Below, one piece after another: positions 10,818 to 19,213 of a stretch of DNA of 64,000 nucleotides. The notes under the pieces were generated by a model that saw only the letters and a program-made list of their open reading frames with translations, did no database searches and was not told the DNA's origin. The stretch spans positions 4,444,234 through 4,508,233 of the forward strand of contig NZ_CP106736.1 of NCBI RefSeq assembly GCF_030035605.1. Direction: 5' to 3'. Numbering within the stretch: position 1 is the stretch's first letter; each line of letters begins with the position of its first letter. This DNA is from Silvimonas soli (GTDB lineage Bacteria; Pseudomonadota; Gammaproteobacteria; Burkholderiales; Chitinibacteraceae). Both the position numbers and the translations under genes were made by a program.

Positions 10818-11171
10818 GTGACCGCAGTTGGCCAGAAAATCCGTTTTTACCGGACGCGCATCCCCTCATTTGAGTGCGTACCGGGTTGTCACGATTGCTG
10901 CGGGCCAGTACTGGCGACGAGCGAAGAAATGTCGCGCTTGCCGCGCAAAAGTCGAGAGCAACAAGATGCCGCACTGGCCGAACTGAATTGTGTGCATCTG
11001 GGCGATCAGGGCTGCCAGGTTTATAGCGAACGGCCATTGGTTTGCCGCTTGTTTGGCACCACACCGCGCCTGGCTTGTCCGCATGGCAAGCGTCCGGAGG
11101 TGATGATCGACGAAGAGATCGAACAGCAAATTTACCGATTCTTTGAAACCAATCGGCAAGTGCTGATCTGA
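10818..11171 (+). CDS. YkgJ-type cysteine-cluster protein
   Basis: A 117-aa protein with eight cysteines in the spacing of the YkgJ/UPF0153 family: CVPGCHDCCGPV near residues 20-29, CVHLGDQGCQVYSERPLVCRLFGTTPRLACPHG further on. These cysteines are thought to bind a metal or iron-sulfur centre; the function is unknown. Start is GTG with GGAG about nine bases upstream. The gene begins 21 bases after the spermidine-synthase-like gene, so the two are probably cotranscribed. Confidence 0.8.
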   Translation: MTAVGQKIRFYRTRIPSFECVPGCHDCCGPVLATSEEMSRLPRKSREQQDAALAELNCVHLGDQGCQVYSERPLVCRLFGTTPRLACPHGKRPEVMIDEEIEQQIYRFFETNRQVLI

Positions 11172-11411
11172 TCGCGGGCATGAAGTTCAATGAGGCGACC
11201 CTTGCGTGAAAGCTTCAGCGGGCTTAAGTCTGGTTGGCGGCCCGGATCAACGGGCCAGAACAGGGGACGAGTGCGCGTTTTGAATATGCGTTTTCGCTTA
11301 TATTTGAGATCGAGCGACGCTTGCTGCCGCCAAAAGCCTGAAATGTGTGGCTGATGGCGGTTTTAGGTGCGCTTGGCATGCTGGATAACTCAAATAAAAA
11401 CAGGAATTTTC

Positions 11412-11855
11412 ATGCGTCATCTGGCTTTTGTTGCCTTGCTACTGGTGGTGGTTATTGCTGGCTGCGCCGTTCCGGCCAACGATGCGGGCAATGCCAGCAA
11501 AATTGCTTCTGCACCTACGCCCACGCCAACACCAGTCGTGACCCCAACGCCCACCCCGACGCCAGTGCCCGCCAAGCCGGTAAAACGCAAACCCGCCAAA
11601 AATGCCAGTGCCGCCAGCCAGATTACTGGCAAGCCTGCCGCTGGCAGCAAATTTTCCATGCTGCGCATTGGCATGACCCGGCATCAGGTCGAAGCGTTGA
11701 TCGGCTTGCCCGGTGACGTCAAAACCACGCAACTGAAGAATGGTGGCACCAGGGATGAAACCTTCTATCAGCATGAAGGCGTTCTGTCGTTCAGCAAAAA
11801 TGGCACCGTGCTGGCCCATATCTCGGTGGATACTGCCGCCAATGGTTATCAATAG
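11412..11855 (+). CDS. BamE/SmpA-like lipoprotein with a Pro-Thr linker
   Basis: A 147-aa lipoprotein. The signal sequence ends in the lipobox VIAGC (Cys ~17). A linker of repeated Pro-Thr pairs (residues ~33-55) leads to a basic patch (KPVKRKPAK). A C-terminal SmpA/BamE-like domain follows (MLRIGMTRHQVEALIGLPGDV, then TFYQHEGVLSFSKNG). BamE belongs to the outer-membrane protein assembly machine, but many stand-alone proteins share this fold. The Pro-Thr linker looks like a periplasm-spanning tether. Start ATG preceded by AACAGG; 15 further open codons upstream are unlikely to be used. Confidence 0.75.
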   Translation: MRHLAFVALLLVVVIAGCAVPANDAGNASKIASAPTPTPTPVVTPTPTPTPVPAKPVKRKPAKNASAASQITGKPAAGSKFSMLRIGMTRHQVEALIGLPGDVKTTQLKNGGTRDETFYQHEGVLSFSKNGTVLAHISVDTAANGYQ

Positions 11856-11984
11856 CCGAACGGTAAGCCACGCTCAAAGCTCCGCCCGGCTGGCCTGCGC
11901 GCGGCATCCTCAAAGAGGATCAGCGATTTCTTTCCCGCCGGGTTATGGCTTAAGCTGCTTTATTTTCGCGCGGGGGAACGCCGT

Positions 11985-12377
11985 TTGAATGATCGTCAAT
12001 TGCTGGTGGCCGGTGCGGCCAATATGTTTATTGCCGTTGCTGCAGGGGCATTTGGTGCGCATGGACTGAAGAACATGCTGAGCCCGGAAATGCTGGCGAT
12101 CTGGCAAACAGGTGTGACTTACCAAGCCAGTCACGGTTTGGGTTTGTTGCTGCTCGCTGTGCTGTGGGATCGCTTTGGCCGCAGGCAATTGTCATGGGCT
12201 GGCGCTTTAATGTTGTTGGGGATTGTCTTGTTTAGCGGCAGCTTGTATCTGCTGGCGTTGACCGGCGTGCGGATGCTGGGCGCAGTTACGCCATTCGGTG
12301 GTGTGGCATTTCTGGCCGCGTGGGCACTGGTGATGTGGGCAGGTGTGCGTTCGCGCCACGATAGCGGTGCTGCATAA
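11985..12377 (+). CDS. DUF423 family inner-membrane protein (YgdD-like)
   Basis: A 130-aa protein with four predicted membrane helices and the family pattern AAGAFGAHGLK near residues 19-29, then WQTGVTYQASHGLGLL and GAVTPFGGVAFLAAWA. These are hallmarks of DUF423 (E. coli YgdD). Function unknown. The start appears to be TTG (TTG AAT GAT CGT) with GGGGGAA upstream; no nearby ATG fits. The gene is convergent with folE. Confidence 0.8.
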   Translation: MNDRQLLVAGAANMFIAVAAGAFGAHGLKNMLSPEMLAIWQTGVTYQASHGLGLLLLAVLWDRFGRRQLSWAGALMLLGIVLFSGSLYLLALTGVRMLGAVTPFGGVAFLAAWALVMWAGVRSRHDSGAA

Positions 12378-12408
12378 AACGCATAAGTAGAACAAGCTAG
12401 CGGGTAAG

Positions 12409-12432
12409 GCGAGGGCGGGTTTACGCCCTCGC
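12409..12432. terminator. Hairpin between DUF423 gene and folE
   Basis: GCGAGGGCG/CGCCCTCGC stem between two convergent genes. No clear T-run follows on either strand, so terminator activity is only likely from position. Confidence 0.4.
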
Positions 12433-12446
12433 GCCAAGTAACGGGC

Positions 12447-13160
12447 TTAGCCGCGCTTGGTCATTAGCGACAGAAACTCGCTACGCAATACCGGATCGCG
12501 CAGGAACGAGCCGCGCATCACGCTGTTGGTCATCTTGGCTTCGGTGTCTTTCACACCGCGCCAATGCATGCAGAAGTGATCGGCTTCCATCACAATCGCC
12601 AACCCATCCGGCTGCAAACGCTCCTGCAGCAGATCGGCCACTTGTGACACAGCTTCTTCCTGGATTTGCGGACGATTCATAATCCATTCAATCAGTCGCA
12701 CGTACTTGGATAAGCCAATCAAATTGGAGTGCTCATTCGGCATCACGCCCACCCAGACCCGGCCCAGAATCGGGCACAGGTGATGTGAGCATGCGCTGCG
12801 CACGGTGATTGGCCCGACGATCATCAGCTCGTTCAGGCGTTCAATATTGGGGAACTCGGTCACCGCTGGCATCGGGTGATAACGCCCGTGAAACACCTCG
12901 CGGATAAACATCTTGGCCACACGCTTGGCCGTGTCTTGGGTGTTGTGGTCGCTCGCGGTATCAATCACCAGGCTTTCCAGTACGCCACGCAGTTTTTCCT
13001 GGACTTCGAGCTGCAAGGCGTCCAGTTCACCTTCTTCGATGAATGCGGAGATGTTGTCGTTGGCGTGAAAGCGGGCCTTGGCGTTGACGATGCGGGCGCG
13101 GATCCGCTGAGACACGGCATCAGGTGCCGCCAGTGTGTACTCCGATTCTTGTTTGGGCAT
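12447..13160 (-). CDS. folE: GTP cyclohydrolase I
   Basis: A 237-aa homodecameric zinc enzyme that converts GTP to 7,8-dihydroneopterin triphosphate, the entry to folate and other pterins. Zinc ligands are visible in SACSHHLCP and in HFCMHWRGVKD. The active-site blocks DTAKRVAKM, HSNLIGLSKYVRL and RPQIQEE match the family. The start MPKQESE is favoured (AAAGG upstream). A 21-codon extension is open but basic and unlike the family. It forms a single-gene unit. Confidence 0.94.
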   Translation of the reverse strand: MPKQESEYTLAAPDAVSQRIRARIVNAKARFHANDNISAFIEEGELDALQLEVQEKLRGVLESLVIDTASDHNTQDTAKRVAKMFIREVFHGRYHPMPAVTEFPNIERLNELMIVGPITVRSACSHHLCPILGRVWVGVMPNEHSNLIGLSKYVRLIEWIMNRPQIQEEAVSQVADLLQERLQPDGLAIVMEADHFCMHWRGVKDTEAKMTNSVMRGSFLRDPVLRSEFLSLMTKRG

Positions 13161-13559
13161 GATGCGTACCTTTGAACTGTTTATTTTTCTAGCAAAATTG
13201 ACGAAAAGTTTAACCGGTTTCATCTGTCAGGTAAAAACAGTTCCCCGCTTTACAGCGCATCCGGGCGGGCGGCGGGCAGGTGAATCCGGGGTCGGGCAAC
13301 GGGCCAATGTGTCCGCGAGTATTTGCGATATTCAATAAAATCAGGGGATTGCAGATATTCACAAAGCATATTGCTTCGCGATGTAGCCATTTTTTGGCAT
13401 AATTGACTGGTCTAATTGTTAGCACGCTTAGACATTTTCTGGAGATTCTCCTGCCCCGCCGCAAGCGGGGTTTTTTTATGGCTGCGCGAAATGGTGAGGA
13501 AAAACGCTTTCGGGAGTGAGTGAGTCACCGCTTTGAGGGCTGGCCGCGCCGGGATGGAC
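13161..13559. other. Intergenic region folE / lacI-type gene with an orphan terminator
   Basis: No protein gene is supported. The folE promoter lies on the right-hand side of its start. A plus-strand terminator (listed separately) ends near 13477 although no plus-strand gene precedes it. The 100 bases before it contain a TTGACT hexamer and a small GGAGATTCTCC hairpin, so a short non-coding transcript is possible. Confidence 0.4.
13454..13477 (+). terminator. Orphan Rho-independent terminator
   Basis: CCCCGC/GCGGGG stem (13454-13459 with 13465-13470) followed by seven Ts. Upstream genes on this strand end more than 1 kb away, so it may terminate a small RNA. Confidence 0.7.
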
Positions 13560-14543
13560 TCAGGCTTTGGCGGCGCTGCTTTCGCGTACGATTAATTGCA
13601 CCGGTTGCAACGCATTGCACTCTTTATTGGGCCCGCTAAGCAACAAGGAGATGCCTTCTCGGCCCAAGGCTATCTTGTCGACGGCCAGGGTGGTCAAGCC
13701 AGGTTGCGCGGTGGCGGCGACACCCAAATCGTCGAAGCCGACAAAAGCGATATCCTGCGGCACGCGCAGCCCCGCTTCCTGGCAGACCCGCATGGCGGCC
13801 AGCGCCGTGGCATCGTTATAGGCAAAAATGGCATCTGGCCGTTCAGGCAGCGCCAGCAACTCGCGCATCGCGTAGGGCGCGCCGGTGGCGATATCCATGC
13901 CGGGCGGAATGAGCGTTTCCAGCGCTGGATCAGCAAGTCGTCCCGCATCAAACAGCGCCTGGCGATAGCCGCGTTCGCGCAAGCGGATCGAATAATGCGC
14001 CAGCGATCCTGACAAAAAAGCAATGCGTTGACGCCCGCCCGCGATCAGATGCTGTGTGGCCAACCACGCGCCTTGCTGGTTGTCGGTGTTGACGGCAGGC
14101 CAACCCGGGGAGTTCATGTCCGACAGCACCACTGGTTTGCCCAGCGAGCGAATGATTTCCAGCGTTTCCGGTTCGAAGAAGCCGATACACAATAGTGCGT
14201 CAGGCTCTTGGCGCAATATTTGCCGCCGCGCCGGTTTGGCCGGGCTCAGCGACAATACGTCACAGCTAATGCCGCGCTCCTGGCACGCTGCCGCCGCGCC
14301 CTTGAGCACTTCAGAATAGAACGGGTTTTCCTGCGGGACTTCATGCTGACTATGCAAGATGCACAGCACACGCCGAATAGGATCGGGGCGTAGCCGGGTC
14401 TTGTCGTAACCCAGTTCCTGAGCCAATTGCAAAATGCGTTCACGCGTGGCGTTAGACAGGCCTTGTTGGTGTTTCAACGCACGTGAAACGGTTCCCACAG
14501 ACACGCCGGCGGCGCGGGCGAGATCGCGAATGCTGACCGGCAA
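13560..14543 (-). CDS. LacI-family transcriptional regulator of the mannoside cluster
   Basis: A 327-aa repressor. Residues ~1-50 form the LacI helix-turn-helix and hinge helix (SIRDLARAAGVSVGTVSRALKHQQGLSNATRERILQLAQELGY). The periplasmic-binding-protein-like sensor domain follows, with VGFDDLGVAATAQPGLTTL near the C-terminus. The start is TTG with AAAGGAA eight bases upstream. It follows the GH125 gene by about 100 bases on the same strand. It probably senses a sugar released by the neighbouring enzymes and controls the cluster; the inducer is unknown. Confidence 0.88.
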   Translation of the reverse strand: MPVSIRDLARAAGVSVGTVSRALKHQQGLSNATRERILQLAQELGYDKTRLRPDPIRRVLCILHSQHEVPQENPFYSEVLKGAAAACQERGISCDVLSLSPAKPARRQILRQEPDALLCIGFFEPETLEIIRSLGKPVVLSDMNSPGWPAVNTDNQQGAWLATQHLIAGGRQRIAFLSGSLAHYSIRLRERGYRQALFDAGRLADPALETLIPPGMDIATGAPYAMRELLALPERPDAIFAYNDATALAAMRVCQEAGLRVPQDIAFVGFDDLGVAATAQPGLTTLAVDKIALGREGISLLLSGPNKECNALQPVQLIVRESSAAKA

Positions 14544-14648
14544 GGGGTGTTCCTTTTTTTATTTATTGTTTAAAGCTTCAGGCCCGAATGACCCGGCAAA
14601 GTCGGATGTTGTTGCCAGTGCGTCTTGCGCTGGCTGCTCTGCCGCGCA

Positions 14649-16013
14649 TTATGCAGCAGGCATAGTCAGATGTGCTGAATGCTCGCTTGCAAGTGTGGTA
14701 ATCAGCTCACCAAATAAGGTGTTTGCCCAGGAAAACCAGCTGCGGGTGAAGTCTGTCGGGTCGTCCGGCATGAATGATTCATGCATCAGACCGCTGCCAC
14801 CGTCGCTGGCCAACAACATACGCAGACAAGTGCTGATTTCCACCTGATCCGAACTGGTCAGCGCCCGCATGATGATCGACATCGGCCAGATGCGCGGCAT
14901 GAGCGTGTGCGGGCTACCGATGCCTTCCAGTTGCTCGTCGCCGCTACGGAAAAACCACGGGTTGTCGGTAGAAAGCGCAAACGCCCGAGTGTTGCGGTAA
15001 ATCTCGTCGTTAACGTCTACGGCGCCCAGGTAGGGCAAGGCCAGCAGGCTTGGAACATTGGCGTCGTCCATTATCAGCGCATTGCCGAATCCGTCCACTT
15101 CATATGCCCAGATGCGCCCGTGAACCGGGTGGATAACGATGGCATTCCGCTGCAGCGCGGCGTGCACCTCATCCGCCAGCGTGCGGCAGGTTTCGATAAG
15201 TGGATCATCGGGGTAAAGCGTATCGAGCATTGCGGCCAACTGGCGCAGGCTCACTACGGCAAAGTGGTTTGACGGCACCAGAAACGGGTAGATGCAGGCA
15301 TCGTCCGAAGGGCGGAACATTGATGCGATCAAGCCGACGGGCCGCAGCGGATTGCCAATGCCATTGCATGGCAACGTATCCGATTGCCACGCCGTCTTGC
15401 GAGTAAAGCGATAGGGCCCCGCATCTGTTTTGCGTTGCTGTTGTTGTAGCGTGGCGACCAGCAAACGCATGGTTTGCAGCCAGAACGCGTTGTACGGGCG
15501 ACGATCTTGCGTAATCTGCCAGTAGCCGTGCGCCAGGCGAATGGCGTAACACAGCGAATCCAGCTCCCATTTGCGCTCATGCAGTTCGGGCTTCATCTCG
15601 GTGTTATCGAGTTGCCATTCGCTGTGACCCGGGCCGTCGTTAAACGCATTGGCATACGGATCGAGCGCGATGCACGCGGTTTGACGACGCACCAGCCCGG
15701 CAATCATTCGCGCCAGTTGCGCGTCTTGCGGGATTAGTCGCATATACGGCCAAACCTGCGCCGTGCTGTCGCGCAACCACATGGCGTGAATGTCGCCGGT
15801 AATCACAAAGGTGTCCGGCTCGTCGTCGTCATCCTGAAAAAACACCGTGGTATCAAGTGTGTTGGGATAACAACGGATAAACATTGCGCGCAGATTCGGG
15901 TCGGTGATGTCTACGGCAATCCGGGCAATTTCAGCTTCGACTGCGGCACTGATAAAGCGGGGCGATTGCGGTCGACCATGCGTACCAGGGCCGGTTGGAA
16001 GAGGGCTTGTCAT
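14649..16013 (-). CDS. GH125 exo-alpha-1,6-mannosidase
   Basis: A 454-aa glycoside hydrolase family 125 enzyme. GH125 members are metal-independent inverting exo-alpha-1,6-mannosidases. Family features include ITGDIHAMWLRDSTAQVWPY (~residues 72-91), ALDPYANAFNDG, KWELDSLCYAIRL, and the C-terminal GLMHESFMPDDPTDFTRSWFSWANTLFGELI block. No signal peptide, so it acts in the cytoplasm on imported mannosides. Its ATG overlaps the TGA of the upstream hydrolase by four bases (ATGA), which implies translational coupling and a shared substrate. Confidence 0.9.
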   Translation of the reverse strand: MTSPLPTGPGTHGRPQSPRFISAAVEAEIARIAVDITDPNLRAMFIRCYPNTLDTTVFFQDDDDEPDTFVITGDIHAMWLRDSTAQVWPYMRLIPQDAQLARMIAGLVRRQTACIALDPYANAFNDGPGHSEWQLDNTEMKPELHERKWELDSLCYAIRLAHGYWQITQDRRPYNAFWLQTMRLLVATLQQQQRKTDAGPYRFTRKTAWQSDTLPCNGIGNPLRPVGLIASMFRPSDDACIYPFLVPSNHFAVVSLRQLAAMLDTLYPDDPLIETCRTLADEVHAALQRNAIVIHPVHGRIWAYEVDGFGNALIMDDANVPSLLALPYLGAVDVNDEIYRNTRAFALSTDNPWFFRSGDEQLEGIGSPHTLMPRIWPMSIIMRALTSSDQVEISTCLRMLLASDGGSGLMHESFMPDDPTDFTRSWFSWANTLFGELITTLASEHSAHLTMPAA

Positions 16014-19000
16014 TGCACATCTACCGGGTGATCACGCAGCGTATGCATAACGTTGCCGGAATGATCAGTCAGCAACAGCAAGGCGCGACCCGCCGCCAAT
16101 GTGGTTTGATAGCTGCGAGAAGTGGTCTGGTCTTGCCAGGCCAGCTGGCTGTCGCGGCTGGATTCGCTTACAGCGATCCACAAATTGCAATCGGCAAAGC
16201 TTTGCTTTTGCAAGAACACGCCTGGTTGCGCCTCGCCGATCCACTGCCACGGCGCGCTCACTTTGGCTGTTTGCACGGCTTTGCGATAAATCGCTTCGAG
16301 TGTGTCGCTGCGCTGGTTGAGTTCAAGTGGTAACGGGCACCACAGAATGCGGCCACGACCAATCTCGATCTGGGTCAGGCTGGTTGCACTGCCATCCAGA
16401 TGAGCGCCCGTGCTGAGTCGGCCAATTGCCTCGCCGCCAAAGCTGGCGCGCAGCATTGTGTCATCCAGTTGCAGAATTTCTTCGCGGCTTAGATTGCGTA
16501 CGGCGGCCTCTTTCATGGCAAAACGCTGCGTAGCGGGGCGCCAGTATTCGTCCAGTGTGGCCGGGCCGGTGAGCAGTACCGTGACATCGTGCTGCAACAA
16601 CAGGTTTTCCAGCGCAATCCACGTTTGTTGTGCCAGATTTTGCGGGCAGGGTAGCAAGACCAGTTTTGGTACGTCCACCAACAAGCTGTCCAGATCAAAG
16701 TCGCTGACTGCGCGCAACGGCAGACCCAGCTCAAAGAAGCAGCTGCGCACCAATTGTTGTGTGGCTTCAAGGGCTGAGCGCCGGTTGCTGTAATCGTTGG
16801 CAAATGGATAGATCACCGCCGTTTCCGGCAACTGTCGCGCAGCCAGTTTGACTTGCGGGTTGCCAAAAAACGCGCCGAAAGAGCCGGTAATTTCGGCCTC
16901 CGGTTTCATCGAGCCATCCGCTCGGCAAGCGCCGATATGTGACTCGTTGATGTTGTCCATGTGGTAGTTGATGTTCCAGATCCACTGCACCGCTCCGGCA
17001 TTGCCACATGCAAAAGCGTAGGCATATTTGCGCTCCAGCAAGGCTTGCAGTTCGGCTTCGCTGCGGCGCGAACGGCCATCTGGGCGCTCTACGTGCATGA
17101 TCCCGGTTTCCTGGATCACGTTGGGCTTGCCCGGGGTTTTGCTGAACAGACTGTCCCAGGCCAGTGCATCATTGAGCCACCAGCTATGCACCGTGGTGTA
17201 ATCGACTGCCTCGGCATAAAAGAACGGTTGCGGGCGTTGCTGGCCCAAGGCTTCATCCTGCCCGACACAAACCATTACGCCGGGTGCGATGGCGCGGATG
17301 GTTCGGGCCAGATCGCCCGCCCATTCGGCATGCATGGCTTGGGTAAACAAGCTGTAGTCGAGCCAGATGCCGTGTTGTTTGGGGAGGATTTCGGTGTTGT
17401 TAAAGCCCACTTCTTCCGGTTGCGGCGGTAATACGGCAAACCAATCCGGTAGTTGCGCCGGGCTGGCGTCCCAGCGAGCCTGCCAGACGCCGATGTCTGG
17501 CTCACGCTGCTGCAGCCAGCTTCTGAAAGCGGCAATTTCATGGGGATCGCGCAAAGTGCGTGGGCCAATGAAGATGCGCGCCGGGTCAAACAACGATGGC
17601 TCGTTGATCAGGTCCCAGTGCACTCGTTTGGTCTGTGCGTGGCGCCCGACAATGGCGCGGATAAAACGTTTTTGCGCTGCACGGGAGCGCGGGTCCAGAT
17701 AAGGGTTGCTGCCTTCCCATGCTTCTGGCGTGAAGGCAAAAAAGGTAAAACACGCTTCCAGATCGTGTGCGGCGGCGGTGAGAATAAACGCATCAATGGC
17801 GCGCAGAATGGCTTCGTTGGCATGGCCATCGACAAACATGGCGTGGCGCCAGGCGCTCCAGATACCGGTACGCAAATAATTGACGCCCATGCCGGCCAGC
17901 GTTGCCATATCGGTATTCCACACGGCGACGTTAGGTAGCTGCAGAAATTTGCGGTGAACGTCACTGGCCATATAGGTCATGCCAACCACGGGTTGTGGTT
18001 GGCCATCGCGTTCAAAATAATCGCGCCCGGCGCGCAAGCGGGTTCCACGTTCCAGCAAAGCTTGATCCCGGCCCCAGAAGCCTTGTTGCAGACGGATGGT
18101 TTCATTGCTGTCGCTGGTGAGCGTGACATCAACCTGATACTGGCCAGCTTGTACCGCAAACGGCAAAACGAGCCGAATACTCACGGTTCCATCCGCATCC
18201 ATCACCAAACTTTGCGTCAGTTCAGACAGTGTTTCATGGCCCTTGCCGACTTTGATTGTGGCTTGCCAGTTTTGCGGCTGCGCGTGGCCAAGTGCTTCAC
18301 CTTGCAGCGTTAGCGTGGCGACCTCGCCGGGCTCGTAGCAAGCGAAGTCCGGCTTGATCCACCATTCGGTCACGCCATTGGCCGCGTGTTCGGCCAGGGT
18401 GATCAAGGCTTTGGTGCCGCCGCTGCGCCAGAAAGCAGCGTCGACATCCAGATTGGTAAAAATCTGCCGGGAACCAGCGGCTACTCCGCGCAGGCGTTCA
18501 ATCAACACCACCGGGCTGGCAATGGCATGGCCTGCCGCATTGCTAGCGATCAGCAATGGATGAATGCGCGCATCCATCGGGCCAGCCGAACCGGAATCCT
18601 GTGGCTGGTCTTTGTGTTTGGTCGGCATCAGCACAAAGCCGTCTGTGGGCGTACTGGCGGCAAACAAATCACAAAACTCGGTCAGCCACGGATAAGTGGT
18701 GCCCGGTTTGAGTTCGATGGCCGAGCCGCTGTCTACGGCCATGATCTCGTGGATATCCAGATCACGGAATAGCGCCGCTTGCTCGCGGCTGCCACCATCT
18801 TCATCGACCGGTTGCGAGAATGCCTGCCGCCCCAGACTCACCAGCGCGCCGCCGCGCAGGATAAACGCCAGCACGGCCGCCCACGCTGTCCGCGGAACAT
18901 AACGTCCATGCAAATGAATCAGCACATCGCCCTTGCCCTTGGCCGCGTTCAGCGCGGCGCTGAGTTTTTCGGCGGTATGAAATCCAATGCCCTGTGCCTT

Positions 19001-19078
19001 CAATTGCGCCAGTGCACTGGCGTCCGGGCGTGTGCCGTTAAACGGGAAGTTGGCGTCGTAAAAGGCAATCAAAGGCAT
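16010..19078 (-). CDS. Large clan GH-A glycoside hydrolase (GH5/GH42-like barrel), 1022 aa
   Basis: A cytoplasmic 1022-aa enzyme. The N-terminal third is mixed alpha/beta with a GATase-like stretch. Residues ~350-700 form a TIM barrel of clan GH-A type. WDLINEPSLF places the acid/base Glu at residue 493 after the diagnostic Asn, and VIQETGIM places the nucleophile Glu at 657. The last third resembles the glutamine-amidotransferase-like and beta domains of large GH42-type enzymes. Translational coupling to GH125 suggests a beta-mannosidase or related exo-enzyme on the same oligosaccharide. I cannot assign the GH family. Confidence 0.75.
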   Translation of the reverse strand: MPLIAFYDANFPFNGTRPDASALAQLKAQGIGFHTAEKLSAALNAAKGKGDVLIHLHGRYVPRTAWAAVLAFILRGGALVSLGRQAFSQPVDEDGGSREQAALFRDLDIHEIMAVDSGSAIELKPGTTYPWLTEFCDLFAASTPTDGFVLMPTKHKDQPQDSGSAGPMDARIHPLLIASNAAGHAIASPVVLIERLRGVAAGSRQIFTNLDVDAAFWRSGGTKALITLAEHAANGVTEWWIKPDFACYEPGEVATLTLQGEALGHAQPQNWQATIKVGKGHETLSELTQSLVMDADGTVSIRLVLPFAVQAGQYQVDVTLTSDSNETIRLQQGFWGRDQALLERGTRLRAGRDYFERDGQPQPVVGMTYMASDVHRKFLQLPNVAVWNTDMATLAGMGVNYLRTGIWSAWRHAMFVDGHANEAILRAIDAFILTAAAHDLEACFTFFAFTPEAWEGSNPYLDPRSRAAQKRFIRAIVGRHAQTKRVHWDLINEPSLFDPARIFIGPRTLRDPHEIAAFRSWLQQREPDIGVWQARWDASPAQLPDWFAVLPPQPEEVGFNNTEILPKQHGIWLDYSLFTQAMHAEWAGDLARTIRAIAPGVMVCVGQDEALGQQRPQPFFYAEAVDYTTVHSWWLNDALAWDSLFSKTPGKPNVIQETGIMHVERPDGRSRRSEAELQALLERKYAYAFACGNAGAVQWIWNINYHMDNINESHIGACRADGSMKPEAEITGSFGAFFGNPQVKLAARQLPETAVIYPFANDYSNRRSALEATQQLVRSCFFELGLPLRAVSDFDLDSLLVDVPKLVLLPCPQNLAQQTWIALENLLLQHDVTVLLTGPATLDEYWRPATQRFAMKEAAVRNLSREEILQLDDTMLRASFGGEAIGRLSTGAHLDGSATSLTQIEIGRGRILWCPLPLELNQRSDTLEAIYRKAVQTAKVSAPWQWIGEAQPGVFLQKQSFADCNLWIAVSESSRDSQLAWQDQTTSRSYQTTLAAGRALLLLTDHSGNVMHTLRDHPVDVQ

Positions 19079-19154
19079 GGTGGGTCCTGGTAGGCAATGG
19101 CCACCCGGCGCAAACCGGCTAGCTGAGTATTCAGATTAAGCGAAAAACGGGGAG

Positions 19155-19195
19155 GGATGCGCCGCATGGATGAGTGCTACCCATGCGGCGCATCC
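19155..19195 (-). promoter_or_regulatory. Intercistronic mRNA hairpin between sugar-binding protein and hydrolase genes
   Basis: A perfect 15-bp stem (19155-19169 with 19181-19195) with an 11-base loop lies between the binding-protein gene and the hydrolase gene. Only a weak T-stretch follows on the minus strand. Such hairpins after binding-protein genes commonly protect the upstream message and lower downstream expression. Confidence 0.6.
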
Positions 19196-19213
19196 TGGAA
19201 ACGAGCGGGCGAT

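Noticed and set aside
11517..11580. Short repeats (ACGCCCACGCC-like) resembling a CRISPR or satellite
   Set aside because: They are the Pro-Thr codon repeats of the lipoprotein linker; no spacers and no cas genes.
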